Shown: piece by piece, positions 25,063 to 34,770 of the stretch
How the letters are laid out: the number at the start of each line of letters is the position of its first letter
Numbering within the stretch: position 1 is the first letter of the stretch
From: Paenibacillus taihuensis
Lineage (GTDB): Bacteria; Bacillota; Bacilli; Paenibacillales; Paenibacillaceae
Length of the DNA: 42,002 bases
Assembly: GCF_003386535.1 (NCBI RefSeq)
Contig: NZ_QTTN01000037.1
Span: 24,630-66,631, forward strand
Reading direction: 5' to 3'
Notes under the pieces: generated by a model
What the model saw: only the letters and a program-made list of their open reading frames with translations
What the model was told of the DNA's origin: nothing
Databases searched by the model: none
Program-made: the position numbers and the translations under genes

Positions 25063-25219
25063 GATTATAGAAACCTCCGCTTAAAAAATTCCTCTGCCCT
25101 ACAGTTTACATGAAAAAAGGTTATTGCGCGATATACACGTGGCTGTCCGCTTATTGGCGAAAATTGGGCAATAGTGATAAACTATGGAGTAACTATGACC
25201 AGCAAAGCGGTGAACCTTT

Positions 25220-25852
25220 ATGAAGCATGCGGAGGAGAAGAAGTCGGCCCGGCTTCTTGCCGCGAAGCGAAGGGACAGCTTCCCGGAGCAGCAGCGGCTC
25301 GCTTGGTCGGATACGGCCTGCCAGCAGGCGGTGGATTGGATGCTGCAGCGGGAAGGGCCGATGATCGGCAGTATTATGATCTATATCCCGTTTCGTTCAG
25401 AGCTGGATACGACGCTCCTGATCGAGTGGTGCTGGCGCACAGGCATCAAGGTGATCGTGCCGCGCTGCGTGAAGGAGTCCCGTGCCATGGAGCTGTATCT
25501 GCTTCAGGCTTGGGACGAGCTTGTGCCAGGCGCTTACGGCATTAAAGAGCCTGATCCGGTGACGGTGAAGCGCTGGGACTTGGCCGAACAGCTGCCGGAC
25601 ATCGTCTTCGTGCCTGGGCTTGCATTCGATGCAAGCGGCGGCAGGCTGGGTTACGGCGGCGGTTATTATGACCGGTTCCACGATCTTCTGAAGGAGACTG
25701 CAGCCGAGCAAGGACAGCGATTCCCATTATGGATCGGTCTCGGCTACGAAGCGCAGTGGATCGATCATGTGCCGATGGACGAGCATGATGCCGCCGTCGA
25801 TGCGGTCATTACGGAGCAAGGTGTGACAAGGGGGCGAGCAGCATGGATTTGA
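25220..25852 (+). CDS. 5-formyltetrahydrofolate cyclo-ligase
   Basis: 210 residues. It converts 5-formyl-THF to 5,10-methenyl-THF with ATP, recycling a folate side product. The family signature [12 protein letters not shown] followed by [12 protein letters not shown] is complete, and basic N-terminal residues ([12 protein letters not shown]) bind phosphate. Only a weak GGTGAA lies before the ATG at 25220; no better start is seen. It overlaps moaC by 10 bases, suggesting coupled translation with the molybdenum cofactor genes. The shared 157-base region with the divergent ABC-F gene must hold both promoters. Confidence 0.93.
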   Translation: MKHAEEKKSARLLAAKRRDSFPEQQRLAWSDTACQQAVDWMLQREGPMIGSIMIYIPFRSELDTTLLIEWCWRTGIKVIVPRCVKESRAMELYLLQAWDELVPGAYGIKEPDPVTVKRWDLAEQLPDIVFVPGLAFDASGGRLGYGGGYYDRFHDLLKETAAEQGQRFPLWIGLGYEAQWIDHVPMDEHDAAVDAVITEQGVTRGRAAWI

Positions 25853-26316
25853 CGCATTTCAACGAACAAGGCAGAGCTCGCATGGTGGACGTCTCGGACA
25901 AAGAGGTGACCGCACGCGTTGCCGTTGCGCGGACGACAGTTACGATGGCAGAGGATACCTTGTCACGTATCAAGGCGGGCACGATTGGCAAAGGCGATGT
26001 GCTGGCTGTGGCGCAAGTGGCGGGCATTATGGCGGCCAAGAACACGTCGAACTGGATTCCGATGTGCCATCCGCTTCCGCTTACAGGCGTGAATCTGGCA
26101 TTTGCGGATAACGGCAAAGATGAGTTATATATAGAAGGCACTGTAAAAACGACCGGCAAGACCGGCGTTGAGATGGAGGCATTAACCGCGGTTTCCGCGG
26201 CTGCGCTGACCGTGTACGATATGTGCAAGGCGCTGCAGAAGGACATGGTCATCGGACCGACTTACCTGGCTTCCAAGAGCGGCGGAAAAAACGGTGATTA
26301 TACAGTTGATCGTTAA
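25843..26316 (+). CDS. moaC: Cyclic pyranopterin monophosphate synthase
   Basis: 157 residues. It acts with MoaA to turn GTP-derived 3',8-cyclo-GTP into cyclic pyranopterin monophosphate, the first step of molybdenum cofactor synthesis. Signatures are [18 protein letters not shown] at 49-66, MCHPLPLTG with H76, [14 protein letters not shown], and TVYDMCKA with D126. GGGGGCGAG provides the ribosome binding site. moaA, moaD, moaE and mobA are not in the window, so the pathway is split across the genome. Confidence 0.96.
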   Translation: MDLTHFNEQGRARMVDVSDKEVTARVAVARTTVTMAEDTLSRIKAGTIGKGDVLAVAQVAGIMAAKNTSNWIPMCHPLPLTGVNLAFADNGKDELYIEGTVKTTGKTGVEMEALTAVSAAALTVYDMCKALQKDMVIGPTYLASKSGGKNGDYTVDR

Positions 26317-26356
26317 TGGCATATCTTTCTGAAAAAGCGATTGGGGGAAGAAGCTC

Positions 26357-26851
26357 ATGCGGTGGAAAGTGGCGTTGTTAACAGCGAGCGACAAAGGATC
26401 GCGAGGTGAGCGTGAGGATACGAGCGCTCAAGTTATCCGTGAGCTGGTAGAAGAAGAGCTCAGCGGAGAAATCGTCGATTACCGGATTGTACCCGACGAG
26501 CAGGACGAGATTATGGCGGCACTTATCGAGATGACCGACTACTTTCAAGCGGACCTTGTCATTACAACGGGCGGCACGGGACTTGCGCCGCGTGATTTGA
26601 CTCCGGAAGCGACGCTGAAGGTGATCGATCGCGAAGTGCCTGGACTTGCGGAAGCGATGCGAATCGGCGCCATGCAGCGTACGCGCAGAGCGATGCTGTC
26701 GCGCGGCGTATGCGGTATCCGCGGACGTTCGCTCATCATTAATTTGCCGGGAAGCCCGAAAGGCGTACACGAAAATTTAATGGCCATCATGGATCAGATC
26801 CCGCATGCGCTCAACATTCTGTCGGGCCGGATTGGGGAGCATGCAGAATGA
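26357..26851 (+). CDS. moaB: MogA/MoaB-type molybdopterin adenylyltransferase
   Basis: 164 residues of the MoCF-biosynthesis fold. It activates molybdopterin with ATP before metal insertion. LTASDKGSRGEREDTS near the start, LVITTGGTGLAPRDLTPEAT at about 75-94 and NLPGSPKGVHENL near the end are typical. GGGGGAAGAAG is upstream. The end overlaps the next gene by ATGA. The group name (MoaB versus MogA) cannot be settled by sequence alone. Confidence 0.92.
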   Translation: MRWKVALLTASDKGSRGEREDTSAQVIRELVEEELSGEIVDYRIVPDEQDEIMAALIEMTDYFQADLVITTGGTGLAPRDLTPEATLKVIDREVPGLAEAMRIGAMQRTRRAMLSRGVCGIRGRSLIINLPGSPKGVHENLMAIMDQIPHALNILSGRIGEHAE

Positions 26852-27876
26852 GTATGAGCAATCGTACGGTTCTGAAGGAATTGCCGGTGCAGGAAGCGAT
26901 CGGCCTTCGGCTCGCACATGATCTGACGCAGATCATTCCCGGTCAGTTCAAGGGCAGGCTGTTCAAGAAGGGCCATTTGATTACAGAAGCAGACATCCCT
27001 AAGCTCCTTGATATCGGCAAGGAGCATATTTATATTATGGAGCTTGGCGAAGGCGATCTGCATGAGGATGACGCAGCCCGCCGCATGGCAGGCGCGCTTC
27101 AGTACGAAGGACTTCAGCTCTCCGAGCCGCATGAAGGCAAGGTGGCGATTAAGTCGGCACTGGACGTTCCGGCGATCGCCGAGATCGATCCGACTATCGT
27201 TCATGCTATTAATGAGCTGGGCGAAATCGCGCTTGCAACGGTGAGGACGAACGCAGTCATTAAGCCAGGCGGGCAATTGGCTGCAACGAGGGTCATTCCT
27301 CTAGTTGTAGCGGAAGAGAAGGTACGCGCGGTGGAAGAGCTGGTTGCTAGCTACAAGGAACGGCATGACGGCGCATCGCCGCTTCGCTTGAAGCCGCTTC
27401 GCAAATTCCGGATTGGCTTGCTCACGACGGGTGGAGAAGTATTTTCTGGAAGGATTCAGGATAAGTTCGGTCCTGCGGTTACGCGCATTGTGGAAGAGCT
27501 TGGTTCGGAGATCGCAGAGCAGCGGTTTTCGCCGGATGATCGCCATACAATTGTCAAGGAAATACACTATTTACGTGACAAGTCGTATGATATGATACTT
27601 GTAACAGGCGGAATGTCGGTAGATCCTGATGACCGCACGCCAGCTGCGATTGCCGAGGCCGGTGCGCAAATCGTCAGCTACGGAACACCGATGCTGCCAG
27701 GCTCGATGCTGCTTATGGGCTATATCGGCGAAGTGCCGATTATGGGACTCCCAGGCTGCGTCATGCATGATCCGTATACGTCTTTTAATGTGCTGCTGCC
27801 TCGTATTCTTGCAGGCGACACCATTAGTAGAGCGGACATCGTCGGGATGGGCTATGGCGGACTGAACGGTTGTTAA
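26848..27876 (+). CDS. Molybdopterin-binding protein, MoeA-like
   Basis: 342 residues. The C-terminal 160 residues form a MoCF domain: IGLLTTGGEVFSGRIQDKFGPAV in parts, MILVTGGMSVDPDDRTP, and MGLPGCVMHDPYTSFNVLLPRILAG. The N-terminal half starts LPVQEAIGLRLAHDLTQI, as in MoeA, but is shorter than MoeA (about 400 residues) and lacks most of its domain II/III. Homologues in Bacillota are called molybdopterin-binding proteins; they may insert molybdate or act as sensors. It overlaps moaB by ATGA, so it is the last gene of the operon. Confidence 0.85.
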   Translation: MSMSNRTVLKELPVQEAIGLRLAHDLTQIIPGQFKGRLFKKGHLITEADIPKLLDIGKEHIYIMELGEGDLHEDDAARRMAGALQYEGLQLSEPHEGKVAIKSALDVPAIAEIDPTIVHAINELGEIALATVRTNAVIKPGGQLAATRVIPLVVAEEKVRAVEELVASYKERHDGASPLRLKPLRKFRIGLLTTGGEVFSGRIQDKFGPAVTRIVEELGSEIAEQRFSPDDRHTIVKEIHYLRDKSYDMILVTGGMSVDPDDRTPAAIAEAGAQIVSYGTPMLPGSMLLMGYIGEVPIMGLPGCVMHDPYTSFNVLLPRILAGDTISRADIVGMGYGGLNGC

Positions 27877-27989
27877 TAATCATGCCCGTTAATGATTAAT
27901 GAAGCGAAATGACTACTTCCTCTGCTCTTCTAGGCAGATTACACGTTGCATAAGCTTAACCAAGTCATCAGTAAGGAGGTAACACACAC

Positions 27990-28238
27990 ATGTTTAATGG
28001 TATTGGCGTAACAGGATTCCTGCTTATCGCAGTTGTCGCATTGCTCTTGTTCGGACCTAACAAACTGCCTGAGCTCGGCCGTGCATTCGGACGCACGCTG
28101 AAGGAGTTCAAAGCAGGTGCTCGAGAAATGATGGACGATAACGACGATCGCGACCGCAGCAGAGCGAGTCGGGTTGAAGTGAGTCGCACAGAAACGGCTA
28201 CTGAAGATCAAAGTTCCAACAAGCGGCTCCCAGAGTAA
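27990..28238 (+). CDS. tatA: Sec-independent translocase subunit TatA
   Basis: 82 residues: an N-terminal membrane helix at about 8-22, the hinge FGPNKLPELGRAFGRTLKEFK, and an acidic-basic tail. In Bacillota a single TatA serves the roles of both TatA and TatB. Folded proteins, including some molybdoenzymes, are exported this way, which suits the upstream cofactor genes. AGTAAGGAGG about 10 bases before the ATG is strong. The stop codon lies inside a terminator hairpin located before tatC. Confidence 0.95.
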   Translation: MFNGIGVTGFLLIAVVALLLFGPNKLPELGRAFGRTLKEFKAGAREMMDDNDDRDRSRASRVEVSRTETATEDQSSNKRLPE

Positions 28239-28256
28239 TTGGGGCCCGCTTTTTTT
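28221..28256 (+). terminator. Intra-operon terminator between tatA and tatC
   Basis: AAGCGGCTCCC at 28221-28231 pairs with GGGGCCCGCTT at 28241-28251 (one mismatch, one G-U), followed by seven T. The tatA stop codon (28236-28238) is in the loop, so a terminating ribosome should hinder hairpin formation. Confidence 0.75.
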
Positions 28257-28275
28257 ATGAAGAGGAGTTGTAGCA

Positions 28276-29067
28276 GTGGCAGATAGAAAAGAACCCATGA
28301 CTGCGGATGCGGCACGCGGCGATCAGCTTATGTCGCTGTTTGATCATATTGGCGAGCTTCGCAAACGATTGATTGTCGTCATCGTCGTCCTGCTTATCGG
28401 GATGATTGTTGGCCTTGTATGTGCCGATCCGGTATATAACTTTCTCATTAACCAAGAGCCCGTAAAAGGCATGCAGCTGCACGCATTCTCCTTATGGGAT
28501 GCAATCGGCATGTATATGAAATTTGCCTTTGTCATTGCGCTGATCATTGTGCTGCCTGTAGCGGCATATCAGATCTGGTCCTTCGTAAAGCCGGCACTGC
28601 GCGTGCAGGAGCAGCGGTCAACGCTATTGTTCGTTCCGTTCGTGCTCTTCATGTTTCTGGTTGGGCTGGCATTCTCGTATTTAGTCGTGTTTCCGATGGC
28701 GTTCAACTTCACGACGAAGGTTGCCCGGCATTTGAACTTGATTGAGACGTACGGGATCTATCAATACTTCTCGTTCATGTTCAACATTATTTTGCCGATC
28801 TCGCTGCTTTTCGAGCTTCCGATTGCGATTATGTTTCTGACGAAGCTGCGCATTCTGAACCCGAAGCGGCTGCGGAAGATGCGCCGCTTGGCGTATTTCA
28901 TCCTTATCATCGTCGGTGTCGTCGTGACGCCGCCGGATTTCATCTCCGACTCCCTCGTAGCCGTGCCGCTCATTCTGCTCTATGAACTGAGTGTGCTGCT
29001 GTCGAGCGTGGTGTACCGGAAACAGCTCAAGGCCGATCAGGCTTGGGAAGCAGAATATGGGCAATAA
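28276..29067 (+). CDS. tatC: Sec-independent translocase subunit TatC
   Basis: 263 residues with six membrane helices, the receptor for twin-arginine signal peptides. The start MSLFDHIGELRKRL motif (from residue 19), the FVKPALR loop and PPDFISDSLVAVPLILLYE near the end are diagnostic. The GTG start at 28276 has AAGAGGAG about 10 bases upstream. It has about 18 extra polar residues before the conserved part. Together with tatA it matches the TatAy-TatCy pair that precedes groES in B. subtilis. Confidence 0.95.
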   Translation: MADRKEPMTADAARGDQLMSLFDHIGELRKRLIVVIVVLLIGMIVGLVCADPVYNFLINQEPVKGMQLHAFSLWDAIGMYMKFAFVIALIIVLPVAAYQIWSFVKPALRVQEQRSTLLFVPFVLFMFLVGLAFSYLVVFPMAFNFTTKVARHLNLIETYGIYQYFSFMFNIILPISLLFELPIAIMFLTKLRILNPKRLRKMRRLAYFILIIVGVVVTPPDFISDSLVAVPLILLYELSVLLSSVVYRKQLKADQAWEAEYGQ

Positions 29068-29072
29068 CAGAT

Positions 29073-29098
29073 AAAGTCGGCCGCTGGCCGGCTTTTTT
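29073..29098 (+). terminator. Terminator after tatC
   Basis: AAAGTCGGCC-GCT-GGCCGGCTTT with one G-U pair and a T run. Confidence 0.85.
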
Positions 29099-29169
29099 GT
29101 CATTTTAGGGAGATGCGGCCGTTTACGGTACCTTTATGTAAAATTCATTCGAAATCGTAAGCGGAAGAC

Positions 29170-29198
29170 TTGAAATCTGTTAGCAAAATCGGTATTAT
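29170..29198 (+). promoter_or_regulatory. groESL SigA promoter
   Basis: TTGAAA at 29170-29175 and TATTAT at 29193-29198 with a 17-base spacer, just upstream of the CIRCE operator. Confidence 0.8.
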
Positions 29199-29209
29199 AA
29201 AAATTGTTA

Positions 29210-29236
29210 TTAGCACTTGATGATTGCGAGTGCTAA
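29210..29236. promoter_or_regulatory. CIRCE operator (HrcA binding site)
   Basis: TTAGCACTT, 9 bases, GAGTGCTAA: the CIRCE inverted repeat with one mismatch in the left arm. HrcA bound here would repress groESL until heat stress. Confidence 0.97.
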
Positions 29237-29279
29237 AGGTTAAAAATTTGCAGCACCAAATCAGAAGGAGGCTATTTTC

Positions 29280-29561
29280 ATGATCAGACCTTTAGGTGAA
29301 CGCGTATTGATCGAACCAATCGCGAAAGAAGAAACGACTGCTAGCGGCATTTTGCTGCCAGAAACAGCAAAAGAAAAGCCGCAAGAAGGCAAAGTAATCG
29401 CTGTAGGCAGCGGCGCGATTAAAGACGGCGTACGTATTGCGCTTGAAGTCAAGGAAGGCGACCGCGTGTTGTTCTCCAAATATGCCGGTACAGAAGTGAA
29501 GTACGAAGGCAAAGAGCTTTTGATTATGAAAGAAAGCGACATTCACGCGATCTTGGGCTAA
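29280..29561 (+). CDS. groES: Co-chaperonin GroES
   Basis: 93 residues, the usual length. The seven-subunit lid of the GroEL chamber. Signatures are [12 protein letters not shown] at the start, the mobile loop [24 protein letters not shown] in parts, and [25 protein letters not shown] is about 8 bases before the ATG. It is the first gene of the CIRCE-controlled operon. Confidence 0.98.
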   Translation: MIRPLGERVLIEPIAKEETTASGILLPETAKEKPQEGKVIAVGSGAIKDGVRIALEVKEGDRVLFSKYAGTEVKYEGKELLIMKESDIHAILG

Positions 29562-29607
29562 GCCGAACCGGCTTGACTCCACATACATGGCAACACAAGG
29601 GCAGTAA

Positions 29608-31287
<1,680 letters not shown>

Positions 31288-31356
31288 TAAGGCTCTCTGA
31301 GCCTTGTGCATCATCTGGGAGAGCGGCGTGAGTGCTTTCCCACCTGAACGCTAAAG

Positions 31357-31392
31357 AAAAGACTACTTCCTTACGAGGAAGTAGTCTTTTTT
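31357..31392 (+). terminator. groESL terminator
   Basis: AAAAGACTACTTCC and GGAAGTAGTCTTTTTT form a long perfect stem around a 6-nt loop. Confidence 0.95.
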
Positions 31393-31479
31393 ATCTTGTT
31401 AATGTTTGCTTTTCGGGGAATCAAGCCATCCCCATGGGATGGCTTGATTGTTTAAAGTTTACGAAAAAAAGGATTCGGC

Positions 31480-31811
31480 TTATTCTTTATGTACTGTAGA
31501 TACATTACTTCCTATGGCTTTGACGGCAGCTGCAACAATAGCTAAATCATCTGTCAGTCCCAGACCAACGAGTACATCAGGAATAGCGTCTACTGGGGAA
31601 ATAAAGTATGCTAGTGCAGCGAAAGCAATACCCTTCGCATACATAGGTGTGAACTATCGATGGCACAGTAATACATGGAAGCCGCATCTTTAGCAAAAGG
31701 AACTTTTCCTGCAAAGCGTTTCATTTTGTTGAAAAAGCCATCTTTTACGTACTTTTCTTTCTTTGGATCGTACTGATCTGTTGTAACGTCATAGTTTGAA
31801 CCGAACTTCAT
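31480..31811 (-). pseudogene. ykvA: YkvA-like (DUF1232) gene with a frameshift
   Basis: Two pieces in different frames make one DUF1232 protein. The first, 31811 down to about 31650, has NKMKRFAGKVPFAKDAASMY and YCAIDSS. The second, from about 31650 to the stop at 31480-31482, reads TPMYAKGIAFAALAYFISPV-like with ISPVDAIPDVLVGLGLTDD and ends in STVHKE. One base is missing near 31648-31653, which truncates the protein inside the membrane-associated core. The reading frame is otherwise intact, so the change is recent or a sequencing error. No good ribosome binding site is seen. The family has no settled function. Confidence 0.8.
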
Positions 31812-31954
31812 CTTAACGACTAGACTAGGGAATATCCTTCTTTTTACCTAATTTTTATTACATAATATTATATTTTATACAATAGTTAATGAAACTGGTT
31901 AATTTTGGTGACGAGTTAGACCAACTAGTTTTCAAATTGGAAGGATGAACAATC

Positions 31955-32797
31955 GTGAAAAAGCTTAAGCCTTTGGTTCTTGCAGCTATTACTGGAACTA
32001 CCCTAATGATGCCGACAAATGTCTTTGCAGACGAGCCTATTAAGGTATTCGTCGATGGGGAAAAACTTGATTTGAGTGTTCCGCAAGTAGTTGAAAGAGG
32101 ATCAACATTAGTACCGTTCCGAGCTATTTTTGAAAAGTTGAATTTTAATGTGACTTGGGATTCGAACACCAAGACAATCATAGGAACCAAAGACGGATTA
32201 AAGCTCCAAATGCAGATCAATAATACAAGCGCTATTGTGAATGGAGAAGCAATTGTACTGGGCACTCCTCCAAATATTATTAATGGGAGCACCTATGTAC
32301 CCCTTCGATTTGTTGGAGAAGCTAGCGGCGATGTAGTTGCCTGGGATGGCATTAATAAGGTGATACAAATTAATAATAGTGCTGCATCCGAAATACCTAA
32401 GGACTCTGAGAATGGCCAAACCCAAGAACCAGCAAAACTTGAATTTCTGGAACGCAATAAGCCCTACACATCCAAAGAAAATGACATGACAGTAGTGGTA
32501 ACTTCAATAAACGTCGTAGATAAAGGCCAATTCTACGAGTACAGCATTACATACGACCAAAAGAATAATACCAGTGACAAAGCCATTGATGAAGCTACCT
32601 TCAAAATCTATTATGAAAATGGAGAATCCGAAGCCCAATACGGTTTCTTTGGAAAGTTAATGCCAACGGAAAGCATAACAAGGACTTACGTATTTAAAGC
32701 AACAAAAAGTCAAATCGCATACTGCCTGGAATATGGAACGAAAACATTCTTTAGCACAAAGCCTGCAGCGGATAGTTTGAAATGGGAAGTTCAATAA
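31955..32797 (+). CDS. Secreted stalk-domain protein (copper amine oxidase N-terminal-like)
   Basis: 280 residues. A signal peptide of about 25 residues ends in VFA-DE. Residues 28-145 carry two copies of the short beta-hairpin motif of the copper amine oxidase N-terminal domain family (VPFRAIFEKLNFNVTWD and VPLRFVGEASGDVVAWD), common on Paenibacillus surface proteins and not linked to amine oxidation. The C-terminal half is a beta-rich domain of unknown role. Base composition is clearly more AT-rich than neighbouring genes, suggesting a foreign or fast-evolving origin. GGAAGGATG about 10 bases upstream is the likely ribosome binding site, and a terminator follows. Confidence 0.85.
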   Translation: MKKLKPLVLAAITGTTLMMPTNVFADEPIKVFVDGEKLDLSVPQVVERGSTLVPFRAIFEKLNFNVTWDSNTKTIIGTKDGLKLQMQINNTSAIVNGEAIVLGTPPNIINGSTYVPLRFVGEASGDVVAWDGINKVIQINNSAASEIPKDSENGQTQEPAKLEFLERNKPYTSKENDMTVVVTSINVVDKGQFYEYSITYDQKNNTSDKAIDEATFKIYYENGESEAQYGFFGKLMPTESITRTYVFKATKSQIAYCLEYGTKTFFSTKPAADSLKWEVQ

Positions 32798-32827
32798 TGC
32801 GTAGACAACCCTTATGGTAGATGACAT

Positions 32828-32869
32828 AAGCTTCTCGCGAGTTCAATTGAACTCGTGGGAAGCTTTTTT
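32828..32869 (+). terminator. Terminator after the secreted protein gene
   Basis: AAGCTTCTCGCGAGTTC pairs with GAACTCGTGGGAAGCTT (two G-U pairs) and leads into six T. Confidence 0.92.
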
Positions 32870-32987
32870 GCTATCGCTCTCAAACAATATCTGATAAACT
32901 AGCATAATATTCTGGGCTTTGCCGTCAAGCAGCCCGAAAGTTTGCTGCCCAAAGCTTGAAATGGAAGCGCTTTAGGAGGATTGTGGC

Positions 32988-34750
32988 ATGTTTTTTCGCT
33001 ATTGGCACCGAGTAAGATTGCTTCAGAAGCTTATCTTAATCGTCATTATCTTCTTGATTCTGCCTGTATTGATCGTAGGCTATGGCTTATTCTCGACGAG
33101 TTTGCCGCTTGCGCAGAAGGAAAGCCGCGAGATGCTTGAGAAGGTGTCTTATCAGCTGAACGAGAATATCGAATATCGCATTATTGGCTATCAAAACATT
33201 CTCATGCAGATGTCCCTTGACCCTGGCATCACGACTGCGTTAACGCAGCAATATCAATCGCTGCAGGAAGAGGTGACGGCTTTGCAGCAGATCAATTCCG
33301 CTGTCAACCGGATCCGTTCTTATTTTCCCATGAAGAAAATTCAGTTTTATAAAAGCAACACCAGCCTGCACGAGGATGGCGGCGTCGTTCTCAATATGGA
33401 GCACGCGCTCTCGCAGCCCTGGTATTCCGAAATGAAAGGGCGGAACCAGCAGTTTTATTGGTATTTCGACCGGAAGGGCAGCGACGGCCAACCCTCGCTG
33501 CATCTGACGAAATGGCTTGTGGATTACTTGACGAACGAGAATTCGGCATTATTCACGTTGAAGTGACGAACCGGGCACTGTTTGATCAATTATCGAATCC
33601 GTTAGAGTTCAAGAAGGGTTGGATCGTCATTGCGGATGCGCAGGGGAGAGTGCTGACGAATGTAACGGATTCGGTGAAGGTAGACAACATTAAGGCGCTC
33701 CCGTATCTACAAGACGTCTATGCCGCAGGTCAGGGCTGGTACTCGACGAAGATTAACGGCAAACAAAGCATGGTGGTCTATCAGACCAACCGGCTAGGCT
33801 GGAAAATCATAACGGTTGTAAGCCAGCAAGAGCTGTGGCAGAAGCTGCAGCTGATCAAGAATGGAGCCATCGCGGTTAGCGTGCTGTTCGTTGTACTGAC
33901 AATTGCGGTTCTATCGAGCTTCGGATTACGCATAAAAAACCGGCTTAATTCACTTGTGAGAAGCATGCGGCGGGTGCGAGACGGCGACTTGGGGCTTACG
34001 GTCAAGGTTTACGACAAGGACGAGGTAGCTGATCTCGAGGAGGAGTTCAATACGATGTCGCTCCGTCTGAAGCAATCGCTGGGCGAAATTGCCGAAGCGA
34101 GGAGTGCTGCAGAAACCGAGAAACTGAAGCTGCTGCAGGCGCAGATCAATCCTCATTTCTTATACAACACGCTGGCCTTGGTCAAAAGCATGGCGATCGA
34201 TGTCGGGTCCGCCGAGATCGGCCGCACGATAGATGCGCTCGCCAAGTTTTTCAGGCTGGCGCTGAACAGGGGCGGAGATATTTTGCCGTTTCGCGAGGAA
34301 TTGGAGCATGTGCGGGCGTATTTGGATATCCATGAGTCCAGGTTTCCGGGCAGGCTTACGACGATATTCGAGATTGAAGAAGAGACGCTCTCCTGTGAAA
34401 TTATCAAGATCACGCTGCAGCCGATTATCGAAAACGCGCTATTGCATGCATTCATTCGCACGGGCGGAAGAGGTACGCTGCATATACGGGCTCGTTTGCA
34501 GGATGATATGCTTTGCATCACGATCACAGACAACGGAAGCGGCATGATCCCAGAGCAGGTGAAGGATTTGCTGGAGAAGGCTGAAGGAGCGAAGCATCGA
34601 ATGGGCTTTGGCATATACAACGTAAATGAACGATTGCAACGGCAATATCGCAACGCTTACCGGATGACCATTCAAAGCAAGCCGGACGAAGGGACTTCGA
34701 TTGGACTGTTCATCCCGCAGCAGGTCAGCCAGATTGCGGTAGCGATTTAA
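32988..34750 (+). pseudogene. YesM-type sensor histidine kinase with a frameshift
   Basis: Two frames together encode one kinase of about 586 residues. Frame 1 (32988 to about 33537) has a membrane helix at about 15-37 and the start of an extracellular Cache-like sensor. Frame 2 (about 33537 to 34750) has the rest of the sensor (REFGIIHVEVTNRALF), a second membrane helix, a HAMP domain, the phosphorylated histidine in QINPHFLYNTL, and ATP-binding motifs with TDNGSGM and GFGIYNVNERL. A missing base near 33535-33538 would restore NREFG. As sequenced, the sensor is broken into a secreted stub and a piece without a natural start. AGGAGG precedes the ATG at 32988. Partner: the response regulator 20 bases downstream. 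Confidence 0.88.
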
Positions 34751-34770
34751 TGCGAACGGAGGAATAGGGC

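Noticed and set aside
33458..33537. Independent start of the second kinase frame at 33458
   Set aside because: The first 26 residues from this ATG are an out-of-frame reading of the first kinase half; real kinase sequence begins at about 33537.
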